64,000 bases of DNA from Romanomermis culicivorax (GCA_963922205.1 CAWUHX010000005.1:1736001-1800000); one strand, 5' to 3'. Shown: positions 44,879 through 57,154, counted from the stretch's first letter. The notes: a model not told the origin generated them from the sequence alone. Numbers and translations: made by a program.

Positions 44879-46794
44879 ATGAGTTCGAACTTACCCCTGC
44901 ATCGGAGTACTACGTTGACGGGAGAAAGCCCAACAAAAACGCCTACTCAGGCTCCTGCACAATCTTCCGCAGAAACTGAATTCGATACAGAAAGGGCAAC
45001 AACCGTCGAATCGTTGATAAAACAAACCGCCGAAGAATCGTTCACAGTAAAAACCGAAATCCCTACCGAAACTGATGTCATACAAATCGATAGCAAAGAA
45101 GATGACGTATCAAGAACCGATACTACCGCGCCAATGACAACAGCTAGAACTACATCCTCACTAACATTGTTATCCAAAAATCTGTCGTACAGTCAGTATG
45201 ACATAGATTGGGATAAAGGAGAGGAATATCGAGAGAAGGCCGCATTGGTAAAAACTACATCGATGAGAGACATCTCTCAAATAGAACGTGAAGATAACAA
45301 TGATTCGAAAATGGTACCACCACGAATAATTCCTATATGACATAGAATACCAAAGAAAAATGAGGTAGACACCTCTACACCTGTCAGTACGGAAAGCACG
45401 ACTCCTGTTTTGGAGGTTAAAAAAGATGGACTATGCGACGAACATGGTGAACCGATTTCTGATGTTAGAGTGTATCAGTTTTCGCTGTTTCGTAGATGAA
45501 ACGCGATTGATAGACAATTGCGCAATATTCAGGATTATCTGGAGTCTCATCCAGAAGATCCAAACTATGTGCCACCATCTAAGAAACGTCGCGATTCGTG
45601 AGAAGACACATGAAGTAGAGAACGCAAAGAAACCGACTCGGGAACACGAGAACGATCTTCACGGTCTACTGCATGAAAAGAAAGTGACGATTATGACAGC
45701 CAAAAATATCGTCATGGTGAATACGCGTCAAACGAACGACCGAGAAAATATCACCGTGATCGCCACTATAGACGGGAACATCCCAGCCATTGGAAAGATC
45801 GTCAAAAGAGAATCGCATGGGCTAGCGCTTTGAAAAGAGATCAGCTGTGAAAAGAGGAATTAGAGGGTCAACAGCCTCCGACAGCTGACTCTGAACAAAT
45901 GATCGACGAACCATCGACGTCACAACAAGCCGAAGTGGCTAGCAATCAACAAAAGCCACAGTGAATCGTTCGAGAATACAAAATCCTGTATCCTCAATTT
46001 GGTAGACAACGTACAGCACCCGAAGAACGGTACCCTAGCGTACCTACTACGCCTATAATGGCCCGAATTCAACCGAGGACTACCGATGAAGTAATTATTA
46101 TCAATTACTTCAATTGCGCTATCTCAATTTCCATCCTACGATTTTACGTCAGGCCACAGCGGCTTCACAACAAATATCTCAGGATTTCCCTGACTATTTT
46201 CAAGCACGATACTTGCGTTGAGATCCACATTGTATGGAGGAACTCACTGCAGTTCTCCTAAGCTGGATGTGCGATTACTACAAGTACTGCAGCGCCGAAA
46301 ATTCAATCCTCATAACACAGCTTATGCAGTTTCTCTTCCATGCCCGACAGGCCCACTACTATAAAACCACCGATAATTGGTATTCAATGGCTCTGCGCTA
46401 CATTTTACAATGTTTGACCATTATAAGAGCTCAGAATTATCCAGCCACTGAAGAAAGAAAAGCTATCATCCGAGAAATCCACCGCCAATACCAAATCGAA
46501 ATGGATAAAAGAGCCGAAGAAAAGAAGCGAAAAGACGAGATAGGGTCCTTGAAAGCGAGTGTGCCTCCAAAGTATCAAATGACGCTGGCTCCGATCATCA
46601 CCATGACTACAACGGCGACAACTCAACCGCCAGTTGTTGGAATTCGAACGTCATTGGGAGCTGCGCAACGAGCTTTAGCCCCATGAGCACTGACGATGAG
46701 TCAATCGATACAGATGCCTCCACCCGGCATTTTGAAAACGAGCAAAACGCCAACGAAAGTTTTGCCGAAAGGTCCCAGATTCCCACGGAAATGA
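44879..46794 (+). pseudogene. Unknown Thr/Pro-rich and RS-like gene of the LTR retroelement
   Basis: One reading frame from ATG 44879 ([20 protein letters not shown]) continues to about 46080, shifts by one base near 46078-46090, and ends at 46792-46794. Layout: Thr/Pro/Glu-rich N-terminus; an acidic stretch with [14 protein letters not shown]; a charged Arg-rich region (SKKRRDS, KYRHGEYASNERPRKYHRDR, HYRREHPSHWKDRQKR) resembling nucleic-acid-binding RS domains; a folded-looking domain of about 110 residues (YYQLLQLRYLNFHP, SWMCDYYKYCSAENS, LRYILQCLTIIRAQ); a Lys/Glu coiled-coil-like segment (QYQIEMDKRAEEKKRKDE); and a Pro-rich tail (MPPPPGILKTSKTPTKVLPK). Ten in-frame stops occur, every one TGA. 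The style recalls repetitive proteins I associate with the mermithid Romanomermis, but that is memory, not a search. Family unknown. Confidence 0.6.
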
Positions 46795-47137
46795 TTGGAA
46801 AAGAATGAGTATCACGATGCTAAACGCATCTCTTTTCTTTCACTAGTTTATTGTTTTTTCCACTGGAATCTTTTCTTTTTCGAAATCTCTAAAATTTTAA
46901 TCTTCGCGGTATAAAATACTAGTTTTGGTTTGCTCATCGCTTTGTGCCGTAACATTTGTGATAATATCATTAACATTTTCTTTGTTTATTTCTTTGTGTA
47001 GTATGTGCCCCAGCGTAGGAGTACAAAAGAGACAAACCCTTGAAAGAAAATTGCCGAAAACATGAGCTAAACGCTCTCATGCGATCAAAACATCAACTCA
47101 CCATGACATGTCGAAATCACTTAAGGTGATTTACATC

Positions 47138-47151
47138 GAAAGGGGGAGGAG
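47138..47151 (+). promoter_or_regulatory. Polypurine tract
   Basis: GAAAGGGGGAGGAG directly precedes the TGTTG start of the LTR, the usual plus-strand primer site of an LTR retroelement. This fixes the element on the plus strand. Confidence 0.75.
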
Positions 47152-47637
47152 TGTTGTCGAGTGATTTGACGTATTTGTAAAGTTTGTGTTGCGTTCCAAA
47201 AAAGATGGGCAAGTTCGAGGAAGAAAGAACGTGACAAGACCCGCAGGGAGGCGTGGCTACAATGTGAAGAAATTATGAAAATGTTTTCCATTAGAGTTCC
47301 TTTGTACTGTAGCCAGACGGTTGTGTTTTCTTGTTTGTCTGGAGAGTGTGAGGCAGCGATTTGTATATTAGTAAATTGTGTGGAGAAAGTGTGTTCTAGG
47401 TTGAGTCAAACTATTTGGAGAAAAGTTTGAGTATTCAGGTGAAACTCCAAAGCAGTTAAGATAGCACAGCCTGAGTTTCAGCATCCAAAAACCTTTGATG
47501 ACCTGAGCGAAGATCCCTGGATAAATTGACACAGCGCTCTCTATGAGCCCGTTAATCTCCTGCGTTCGATTATCTTTGCGTAAATTTGTTAAACACTCCG
47601 AGTGTTCCCTTTCTAGCGTTCCGCACGCTCTTCTACA
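47152..47637 (+). mobile_element. 3' LTR of the retroelement (486 bp)
   Basis: Begins TGTTGTCGAGTG after the polypurine tract and ends CTTCTACA exactly where the Helitron reading frame resumes (TTCGGTAGG...). TG...CA ends and length are typical. The LTR itself has raised CpG. No matching 5' LTR is visible near 42.4 kb. Confidence 0.65.
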
Positions 47638-48373
47638 TTCGGTAGGTCTCCTCTAAAACACATGATAAATCGTCAAGCTACACAGCTTAATTTTCATCTG
47701 CCTTCCGTCGTCTTTTATTTTCTCACGCAGGACAAGCATGACTGAAGCCTATTTCGACATTTGCAGACAAAGCCCCCTAGTCAAGATGCTCACCTACAAT
47801 CAATTGGGCAAATATTTTCGATTCAACACCAAAAATAAAAGATGGCTGCAGAGGAAAAAAGCTAATCCAGACAAATACATTGTCTGAGTTGGTAGTGTTT
47901 CACCTGTTAATCACAAACTTTTCTGCATAAGAATATTATTATTTAACATTAAGGGACCGACAAGCTTCAAAGAGCTGAGAGCAGTTGATGGAAAAGTCTA
48001 CGAATAATTCAATGACAATGTTTGGTGATGCACTTTCATTGATGCTCTCAACAAATGAAGGGACCTTCCCTCTATCTGCAGGTTCTTTTGCATTGTGTAT
48101 TTATCATTGCATACCTGATAGACCACTCACTCTATCCGAAGAATTTGTCCATTATTTAGTGTCATTCCATCTATTCAAAGACTGATAGGAAGAAAATAGG
48201 CAAATGGCCTTGCAATTTTAGAGCACTTATTTTTACAATGGAACACAAGCTGTGAACAAATGGGTCTACATTTGCCGAAAAATTTCAATTACAGGGACAT
48301 CGAAAAAGAAGTCAACATGCCTGATCCAATAAGCAAAGCACTAAATCACGAGGATCTCGATCTGCCTCCTTAA
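47638..48373 (+). pseudogene. Helitron replication helicase, continuation after the LTR element
   Basis: Frames in order match the part of Helitron Rep-helicase that follows the segment ending at 42412: RQATQLNFHLPSVVFYF, MTEAYFDICRQSPLVKMLTY, NQLGKYFRFNTKNKRWLQRK, then after a TGA (IV-stop-VGSVSPVN, where CGA fits the usual Arg) FNIKGPTSFKELRAVDGKVY and, with further breaks, DIEKEVNMPDPISKALNHED near 48300. This continuity shows that the LTR element entered an existing Helitron gene. The helicase motifs proper (GxxGTGKT) are not found downstream. Confidence 0.8.
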
Positions 48374-48590
48374 CTGTTCAACTACAAAGAACAAGAAGAA
48401 CCAAGGTGAATGCTAATGAAAGACATAATTTTTTGTTTCTTTGCACATTTTTTGCCAAAAATATTTATCTGAAATATTTTGATAGGTTTTTATGGCTGTC
48501 AATTGACCAGCAAATTTACTATCATGAAATGCTAGTGAACTTGTGTCAAGCCACTTTCCTGGAACAAATACTTTTTCTACATTTTTAAAT
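48374..48590. other. Junction of Helitron and gypsy remnants
   Basis: Short AT-rich stretch without recognised content. Confidence 0.5.
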
Positions 48591-49440
48591 TTTCAAAAGA
48601 GCATTTCATCCTGAACAACATCTTTGTCAGTGACAATAGTAAGGATTTTAACTGATTGATGATATTTTGTATGCCTGGATCAGCTTTTTGGAATTGACAA
48701 AAAAACTTGCAAATTTCTTGTTATTCAGTGAATTCATCCCCTGAGTCCTGTATGGCATTTCTTTTTGATCTTGTTTCTAAATTTTCATTATCAAAAACTG
48801 GTTTGTCATTTGCTAGTGGAAAATGTGGAACAACATCTGCATTTTTGTTTGAAGAACCTTTCCTTAGCCTGATATCAAGTTTATAGCCTAACAATGCGAT
48901 ACCCCATCAGACAATTCAGGAAGATGGGTTTTCTTTTGTGAGCTCTGCATTCACTAAAGTATGATCCTTGTGGATAATCGCTCCTTGCTTAAATAAATAT
49001 GCATGAAAACATTTTACAAATGCCACAGTGGCAAGTGTTTCGAGCTCTGTTATGGGATAGCGCTTTTCTGTAGGTTTTAATCAATGTCTGGCATAGGCAA
49101 TGAAATGCTCCTGCTTATTATCATTGGTCTGACTTAAGACAGCTCCAATACCCAGCAATGATGAATCAGTCTGCAACAAAACGGTTTTGTGAAGTCAGGA
49201 TGATGCAAAACTGGTGCAGAAACCAAACATGCTTTTAACATGTCAAAGGCAACTTGAAGTTCTGGACCCCAAACAAGTGAGGCATTTTTCTTCAGAAGTT
49301 TTGTCAATATATTTCATAGCAGGAAGCGATTCTGAATGGAAAGCTGATAATTTGATGACTTCTTTGACCATTTTTGGTTCTGAGATTTTTGTAATGGCTT
49401 CCATTATCTGCAGGTCTGGGGCTATACTTTTTTATTTATG
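48590..49440 (-). pseudogene. pol: Ty3/gypsy RT C-terminus and RNase H
   Basis: Minus strand in order: DLQIMEAITKISEPKMVKEV (about 49430-49350; the RT thumb linker), SAPVLHHPDFTKPFLLQTDS then LLGIGAVLSQ (49240-49130; RNase H strand 1 with its catalytic Asp), EHFIAYAR, EKRYPITELETLATVAFVKC (about 49060; catalytic Glu), HKDHTLVNAELTKENPSS, and GYKLDIRLRKGSSNKNAD (about 48850). The usual 'tDHxxL' and 'SNxxADALSR' motifs are recognisable. Stops and a frameshift make it dead. Upstream RT palm motifs and the integrase are absent. Confidence 0.85.
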
Positions 49441-50757
49441 CTTGGGATCTAAACATGGTTTATAGATGTAAATCCGGGAACTATTAAAGTTTCAGCATAA
49501 CACAGGTTATCAAGATTTTTGATCTGAAGGATACAAGGTCACATTCCAGGAGTTTGATTTGTTTAAGGTATTGACAAGCATTATGAATGTCTCAAAAATG
49601 AAGGAAAAAAGTTTTTGAAACTAATAAAATTCAAACACATAAATGAATAAGCTTACTATTTCCTTGCAACAGGGTAACAAGAATAATACAAAGTCTGTTG
49701 TCCCCCAATTATTAATTGGAACTTACTCCTCTCAGAACAGCATGAAGTGTATTCATAATCAAATCCCTCATGAGGGCATGTTTCAGCCTAAATTTCATCA
49801 TGCCTCAAACTTTTGTCACATGGGAATGATTGAGATTAAAAGCCATAAGAGCTTCATCATCCATGTTTTATGGACATTTAAATCATCCATACAAACCATA
49901 TTATGAATTTTCAGAGAGTTGTTGTTGCCCTTAGTATTAAAGCATTGGATATTCACCATAGTTTGTTGACCTACCTTAATGAAATCATCTGAAACAAAAT
50001 CTGTATATAATGTAGCTTAACCACTTTGAACTGACTCATAAAAGTCCATCTGAGCTAAGTGGTGCATGAATATCATACAGTTTTTTCATCATCATGTAAG
50101 ATAAGTGATTAGAATTAGTGTGGATTAGCAATGTATAAAATGTAGATCATGTTACTGTATATAATTTCATTTTTTCATGAAGTACTTTCGAGCATGTCTC
50201 TGGTTTTCACCTTGTTCATGCTCTCATGATTTATTTAGTTCTGAATCTTAAATGACAATTGAGCTTTTTTAGATTGCAACAAAAATACACTATTTTGTAG
50301 CCATTTCAAATTGAAAATTATTGATTACAAGCATATCCATTGTTTCCAGAATGAAAAAAAACAATCTTTGCCACTTTCATATTGACAATGCCTCTAGAAG
50401 TAGTCATCAGCTTGATTTTGCAGAGAGCTGAAAGGTTTTCAATAATCAGTCGGCAGCTCCATAATGTCAGGACATCAATTTTGCATCCAAAACTCATAAG
50501 CAAGAAACTAAAAAGCTAAATTTAGTGAGGTCTGCAATTCACACTCCAAAAAGAACTTGACAATGGACTTGCTTTGAGGATAGAGATGCATTGCCAATAA
50601 TTTGGATATTGCAATGTGATTATTTTATGAAATAATAAGTGGACCAGTCATTTCTCTACAACTCCTGAAAAATAATTTTCCATTCATTTGTGCTAATCTG
50701 ATGGTGAGTAGCAAAATTATATAGAAGGTGATAGCTGAATTTGTCACTTTATCCAAT
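49441..50757. other. No gene seen
   Basis: AT-rich. The 49643-49906 frame (87 codons) and others have no recognised domain. Possibly further decayed gypsy sequence on the minus strand. Confidence 0.5.
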
Positions 50758-50759
50758 TA

Positions 50760-51631
50760 CAGTCGAACACGGTTAATGAACACCCCGAGTGGACTGAAAT
50801 AAAAGTGTTCACTATCCGTAAGTGTTCATCATCAGAACTCCGTCAAATTTTGAAAACGATCGAATGTCATATTTTGAAACCATCTAACCATCCTGTATTG
50901 CACTTGAAATCATTTTTGTCCAAACGTTGCGCGTATTCATTAGCCTTTTCTATCAAAATGGAACCTGTCACTGGAATGTTCATCGACCGAGTTTGCTTCA
51001 ACCACTCAACGAGACACTTTCAATTTCAGGTTCATCAGATGTTCGCATACGTTTTCTATCAGATGAAAATTGACCAGACTCAACATTTAACAACAGTTGC
51101 TGTTTTCTATAAATGATGGAGTTAATGGTTTTTTTTTATAAGCCATATTTTTCACTAAGCGCGGCATAAGAAGTAGTTTCCACTTCGTTGATAATCTTAA
51201 GCGTTGTTTCAAGCGAAACAACATTCTTTTTGACAGGTGGCATGACACACTTGACACAAGAAAAAAAAGAAATGTACAATAGCACCAAGACAACAGGACC
51301 AGACGTTGTGTTGCATTAAGATGTTTCTAGAAGTTTCTGGAAGTTTCTGTAATCAATAAAGTGTACATATTATCTGTACACATTGTGTTTACTAAGCGTA
51401 GATTAAAGCGTGTTCAATATCCGTCAGCACGTGTTCATTAAACGTAGAATTTAATGTGTATCAAGATATGCAGAGATTCTACCAGGCATGTTCATTATCC
51501 TTAACCGTGTGCTCATTGACCGTATTATCAACGTATAAGAAACTATAGGAATTGAGTTGGGACTGTGCGACAGTGTGTTTATTAAGCGTAAATGCTCAAT
51601 ATGCAGAGTGTTCATTAACCGTGTTGGACTG
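50760..51631 (-). mobile_element. Pogo/Tigger-like element, copy 1 (872 bp)
   Basis: Inverted ends CAGTCGAACACGGTTAATGAAC and its near-complement (GTTCATTAACCGTGTTGGACTG), flanked by TA on both sides (50758-50759 and 51632-51633), as for Tc1/mariner-type elements. Near 51120-51250 the minus strand encodes the helix-turn-helix start of a CENP-B/pogo transposase, and the rest of the transposase is missing. The copy is a deletion derivative. Many internal aattccgt/cattaaacgta-like echoes of the end sequence occur between 51370 and 51630. Confidence 0.85.
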
Positions 51632-51633
51632 TA

Positions 51634-54600
51634 CATGGAAGCATGTAATGTTTTCATCAACATAGACTTAATTGAACTAACTCTTTACTCTTTCCCAGCT
51701 CATGGTGTATAATTAATGAGTATGACCATCAGGATGACAGTAAATGCACTCTCCTAATGCTAATAGAAAGTAACACAAATATTCAGAATGTCACCAGTAT
51801 TATTGTCCTTTTTGTCTAACCAGATGGAAAGTGCATAACCTTTTCAGCACTATAGAGTTAATTGGACTTATATTGAACTTTATATTTGCTCTTTCCTGGT
51901 CTTCTGAAATTAGGCTATATGACCATGGGGATAGTATGCAAGTTTTATGATAACAAGACTGATGAAAAATCGTCATGTACTGGGGGAATGTAATTCACAA
52001 TAATCAGTAAGTAAGTTTAGACACCTGCTTGCCTTTGCTTCATATCTGAACAAGGACCCAAGTTACACTTTGAGTTTGGGTCCTCGTACAACATAGGTTT
52101 CTAATGTTGAAAAGTGAAAATCGGCCTATCAACAAAAAATACGTGCCTTCTACTTTTATTGACTATAAAAACTTGGTTGATTTGCATCAAGAACTTCTTC
52201 TACCTCATTTCTTATATTCCTGCATGTCCTTTTTTCTTGCCCTATATTTTATTCTTGGGCATACAATCACCTGCTTATTCAAAATTTTGCTCCTGCCTTG
52301 AGGAAATCGACTGCTTTTTGTTTCTACATTTTGCTATTCTCTCATTCAGTTGGCAACATGATTCTATTTATGCCACTTCTAGCAGTTGCATTCCACGTTT
52401 GGGCATACAGCTTAAACTTAACCTGTGTTAGCAATTAAAGACGTGTTAACTAACAATGCTTAAGTCCTTAGCATGTTTTAAAGTTAGTGGTCTTAGTGCA
52501 TACAGCCCTAAGAGAACGATCCAAAGATCTAACAGTTTTGCTCGCTGGGAACGTGGTAAGATTATCAGATTGAACCCAAAATTTTTTTGTTACAAAAATT
52601 TCTTTGTAAAATTTTACTATGTAAAAGTTGATGTCTTCTAAGAAAACTCTGTGAAGAAAAAATTCTAAAACTGAACTTCATATCAGAAAATGTTTCTTAT
52701 TGTACAAAAGCTGTTTTTCTTCATAATGCTTACTAGCATTGTTCTTCATTGCAACATCCTCAGATGGTGCGTCCAAAATGGTGGGCAAAAAACTCAACAC
52801 TGGCATCATTGAAATTGATGATGGTACTCTTATGATACAGTTTCCCACTGATTCCCAGCCTAAATTTATCAGCTTTCTCATGAGCTTTTTTCTCTACATC
52901 TTTTTCTCAATTTTAGTTTTGAGAGGCCCATTATTTATTGAGTTTATATATTTTTTCAGCCATTATTTCCCCATGTACTTCTAACCTATTTGGATTTTAA
53001 TTTCCTTATTTTGTTTTCTGAAGTTTTGCATGATGCAGAAAACTTTCTTGGGCAGCAAAAAACTGTTTATAATTTGCCACAAATCCATCTTGTTCGTTCT
53101 GACACTACTATACCAAGTCTACATTCATTTGAGCTGGTCAACTATAGATCATTTTCATCCAGAATATGATCTTCATATCAATTTAGAATTGGATGAATTA
53201 CTCAACATTTTTAAGTTGGCCCTGATAGGATGTAAGGCAATCATATAAGATCAACCCATTGTTTCCCCCCATAGTTTTGAAACCGGAAAACACTGTGATT
53301 ATGCAACTTTCCTTACATGTAACAAGACATTGATGCTCACACTCACATCTTAAATGCTTCTTTCAGCCAACAGTTCATCATATATAACTATTTGATGCAT
53401 GTTAGCATGATAACAATTGAAAATTGTCAACTTGACAGGAGACACCACATGTGGTTTCAGATAAGATATCTTGTGTAATCCACTACAGCTTTGCTGTGAC
53501 TGACAGTGAAAAACTCAAAAAAGAAAAAAAAGAAAGACAGGAAAAACAAATGAAATGTTTTCCAAAAACCCAACTGGTGCATCTTTACCATCAAGCATGT
53601 TCTCATTCAAGAAAATGATCGGAATTTGCATTTTTTTGCTGTTCTAAAGCCAATCCCTACCTGCCCAGGAATCTGAGACAGAATTAATAATTTAGATCTT
53701 TTGCTGAGATTACTGCATTCTTGGTGAGGAATGATCTTTTTTGACATTTTCTCATAAGTCTGAGAAAACCAATATGTCCGTCAGATTCTCCACTCTCTTC
53801 TACCACTGGCCATAAAAACCTTTGAGTGGCCCTTCTCCGGTTCCATACAACCCTGTTTTATATCTTTTGGTATCTAAAAATGCATAAATAAGCTATTAAT
53901 TCATTTGTCAAAATCAGCTGTTCATTATATCCTCTCAACATTAGTACCTGGAATAACAATTTTCACAACAGAATTCTCATTTCAAAATTTTCAACATTCT
54001 GTGAATGTATAGGGCTTACACAAGGTGATTACAGGAAAATCAAATATTTATTGTCCGAAACTGGCTACAATTTCCTTGCTCCCACTGACAGGGCGATTGA
54101 TTATGCAGCTAGAAAAAAGTCAAGCCAGGATTGAAGTTGTCTTTCATCTCTCTGTCCAAAAAAGAAGAAAATTTAAAGAGATCTCTTCTGTTTGTATCTG
54201 GAATTTTTTTCTAAATGGTCCAAAATAGTATAGAAACAATAGGCAACAGTTTTAAATTAAGGGTTTTAAAGCTTTAAATTTTAAATTCCAAAATTATCAA
54301 TATCAGCAGTATAGAAAAGATATTGAATAGACTTTGGCTTTGTTAGAATTTGTTGAATCAACTCATAAATATTGTTCATAGTTGAAACATTAGCTGAAAC
54401 ATCAAATGCACCAATAATTATATTACTATTTGATCTTTTTTAAATTTTTCAGAATTTGATTCTGATAAAAAGCATATCTTTGAGCCTCAATAAAGCCCTG
54501 AGTTTTCTAAGATATTGCCTTCTGTTTGGATCTAGGCACTTTGAATTCTGAACCATAAGGAAAAATTCAAACGATATCTACATATTTCATGTTGCAATCA

Positions 54601-54795
54601 GGAATGTCACCCAGAGACAACAATCAATCATAACTCAAAATGTGAGTACGAGGCAAGTAGGAAAGAGCTAAAGAACATGCTAGTCAGGTGATGAGATTAG
54701 ATAACATGATTTTACTGCTGTGATGTACTTATTGTAGCAAAAAACGGAAAACTGAATAGATTTGAATCTAATATATACTTTGAATAACTGATCCT
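51634..54795. other. No gene assigned (3.1 kb)
   Basis: AT-rich. A loose repeat links 51665-51750 with 51855-51950 (ttaattg...ctctttcc...tatgaccat). The frame at 52739-52984 (GASKMVGKKLNTGIIEIDDG) and its minus-strand counterpart look protein-like but are not recognised. 52800-54000 may include RT-less retroelement sequence. Confidence 0.45.
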
Positions 54796-55500
54796 TCAGA
54801 ACAGACAAAAACATAAACGAATGGTAAAAATTGCATATAAAGTACCATGTGATTCTCCAGTCTTTATGACACTGATTGGAATCAATCTGTCATCAGGTGT
54901 CACTAAACAAGAGGCTATTTGTAAGTAAAATCTGGTGGTGAATTTCGGTAAGGGTTCAAAAATTAAAGAGTCAAACTTTGAGTAAGGTGCTTCTAATCTT
55001 GCATTAATAATATTGATTGAACGAGGGTGTAAATCTACAGTTTGATCTAGAGCTGCGACTCCTCTAGTCAAATCTGGTAAGAATATCTGAGAATTTTTCA
55101 ATGGTACTAAAAGTGAGCCGAATTCTATGTGAGCATTTTTCCATTGTATGTCAACTCTATCAAAACGTCTTGGATAATGAGTACCTAGTAGCAGATCATA
55201 AGTTGAGCCATCAACTATATGTACTCTGAGAAATTCAGCAGATGGAGCTCGTGCATGTTCTAAGGTTAAGGAAATCCTGATCTAACAGGATCCTATAACT
55301 TCTGTCAGTTTTGTGTTAAAGACTCGAAATCCTAGTATAGTGGCAAGTAAAATTTTATAACCTTGCCTTTGAACAAGTCCTAAACCAATTAAGGAGATGT
55401 CTGATTCACTACTAATCAGAGTAATGACAGGTTGATCATGATCTTCATTGCACCAGACATTGATAGTCAGACAATGATCATTCTGATGAATTGTGAGCTA
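54796..55500 (-). pseudogene. Retropepsin and following linker of an LTR retroelement
   Basis: Minus strand: a stretch where the DT/SG active-site motif should lie reads ITLISSESDIS (about 55420), then LLLGTHYPRRFDRVDIQW (about 55185-55130; the usual 'iLGxdfLxxf' strand of retropepsins) and IEFGSLLVPLK. It is followed by a 101-codon open frame (55101-54796) that matches the protease-to-RT linker of gypsy/BEL Pol (HPRSINIINARL; ASCLVTPDDRLIPISVI). No RT follows. The catalytic Asp is lost and stops are present, so it is dead. It lies directly downstream of the envelope-like region on the same strand. Confidence 0.6.
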
Positions 55501-55699
55501 CAGTAGGGAAGTCTGTATTTATTGTTTCTTTCTTATTTACTAGAGGTGAAAAAGCTTGAACCAATAGTCTTCGAAATGGTTGAATAGTAGAGGGTTGCAG
55601 ATTATCATTAGGGGTTTCAACATCTTCTCCATCTTTGGGTAGAGCAGAGAAAAGTACAGCTCGTTCAGTTCTTGGTTCATGATGTCTCAGTGGGTTCCA

Positions 55700-57100
55700 A
55701 CTACCACAACATCCAAATTATTTTATGATTAATCGAGCACTAATGTAACGCTGAAAAAATATCCAGGGGATGAAGGCTAGGAAGAGTAAGACGGCTCCTA
55801 CTATTAGAACATTTAGGAGAAGTTGACTAGGTCCTGCTATAAGATATTTAAATAAGTCTGAAAAATGTTGACTGCCTACAGTGCTAACATGTTCTGAAGA
55901 TGTCGAAACACTTTGGACAGCTTCTGTCATAAGTTTTTGGGTTCCTGACAGAGCGTTATACACCACTGATGGATCTAGAGAAAGGCTAGATGTATATTGT
56001 TTTAGGCCATCCAGTGTCTTTTCCATTAAATTGACATGAGAGAAATGACTTCTCATCAGTCCAAATGTATGTAGGATCCCAGTTTGTTGATCATGAAAAT
56101 AAGAAGGGGTATTAAAAGTTTCTAATTTGTAAACTCCTCGCCAGGTGACATCCTAAGGTATAACAGTAACATGAACAGGTCCTGCCGATGTTCTCCAACC
56201 AGTATCCCCATGAAAATAGATAACTATTACATGGTGACTACAGTCAACTAAGGGTGAAACCGGGGTACCACAAAAAGTGTAATGTTCTCAACTAAGATCA
56301 GAAGATAAGCATAGCAAGTCAGACAAATTTGGTGATCCCAATAAATGACTTCGGCATGGATGTGTAAACATTCTCATACCATTAATACTTGATCAGAAAA
56401 AGAGGCAATAATATCATTCCTCATCAAGAGAGCTCTGGCCTCTGAAGTAGGGTCTAATTTCATGAATTGCCAGATCATTTGTAGAAGGTGTTCAGCAGAA
56501 TGACAAAGTTTTATCCACACGGTTCTGAGAAGTTTGAGCTCTTGCTGTATTATTTTATCCTATAGGTATTGAAGTTTTGAATTGACAGGATCTAAATTAG
56601 TTTGAGAAAGTGGATTTCCAAGAGTTGATCCACTTGTTGAGGGTAGGTGATCAGGTCTGATTGCATGAAATTGAATAAGTGGGCCTTGTGTTGTTTTATA
56701 TAAGTCTCTCAGATTGTAGATTGAAACATGTTCTTTGATCTTGAATGTTGCCTGTATGGCTTCAATTACAATATGGTTTTGCAGTGAACGTCCAAGATAA
56801 TCTTCAAGAAGACTGACTGGACAGTAATCATCAAAAAGGGTTGAGTTCCAAATAATTGTCGCTCCAAGGTTTTACATGTGCCAGCTGAAGGAGGGCAACC
56901 TCCATTGTCTCCAAGATCACTGATAGTATCTTTTCGTCCAGTAGTAGCTATTGATCCTAGTTCTGAGAGGAAGTTTATGGTAGAAAAACAAACATCTTTA
57001 CAACACCACTAATTATTAACAATAAGTGAGTGATTTGTTACCCAAACACCGGGTTTAGTCATTGTTAGAAGATCATCTTGATACTTCTAATCTCTTCATA
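55700..57100 (-). pseudogene. Envelope-glycoprotein-like region of a retroelement, broken
   Basis: Several minus-strand frames add up to about 450 codons. They have spaced cysteines in the N-terminal two thirds, a helical stalk, a clear hydrophobic membrane segment (about residues 78-100 of the frame 56056-55718) and a short cytoplasmic tail with a Cys-Cys pair. This layout fits a type I viral-type fusion glycoprotein such as those acquired by BEL/Pao and gypsy elements in invertebrates. I cannot say from which virus group. There are at least eight stops and two or three frameshifts. Envelope genes normally follow pol, but here a retropepsin lies downstream on the same strand. Confidence 0.5.
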
Positions 57101-57154
57101 CTTGACGACAAAGATCTAGTGTCACTGCTGATTGATCTGTAGAGTCCCTAGTCC

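Noticed and set aside
44879..46794. TGA reassigned as a sense codon
   Set aside because: All internal stops are TGA, but other genes in the window end or break at TGA, TAA and TAG alike, TGG is used for Trp, and the TGA positions fit mutated CGA. CpG decay is simpler.
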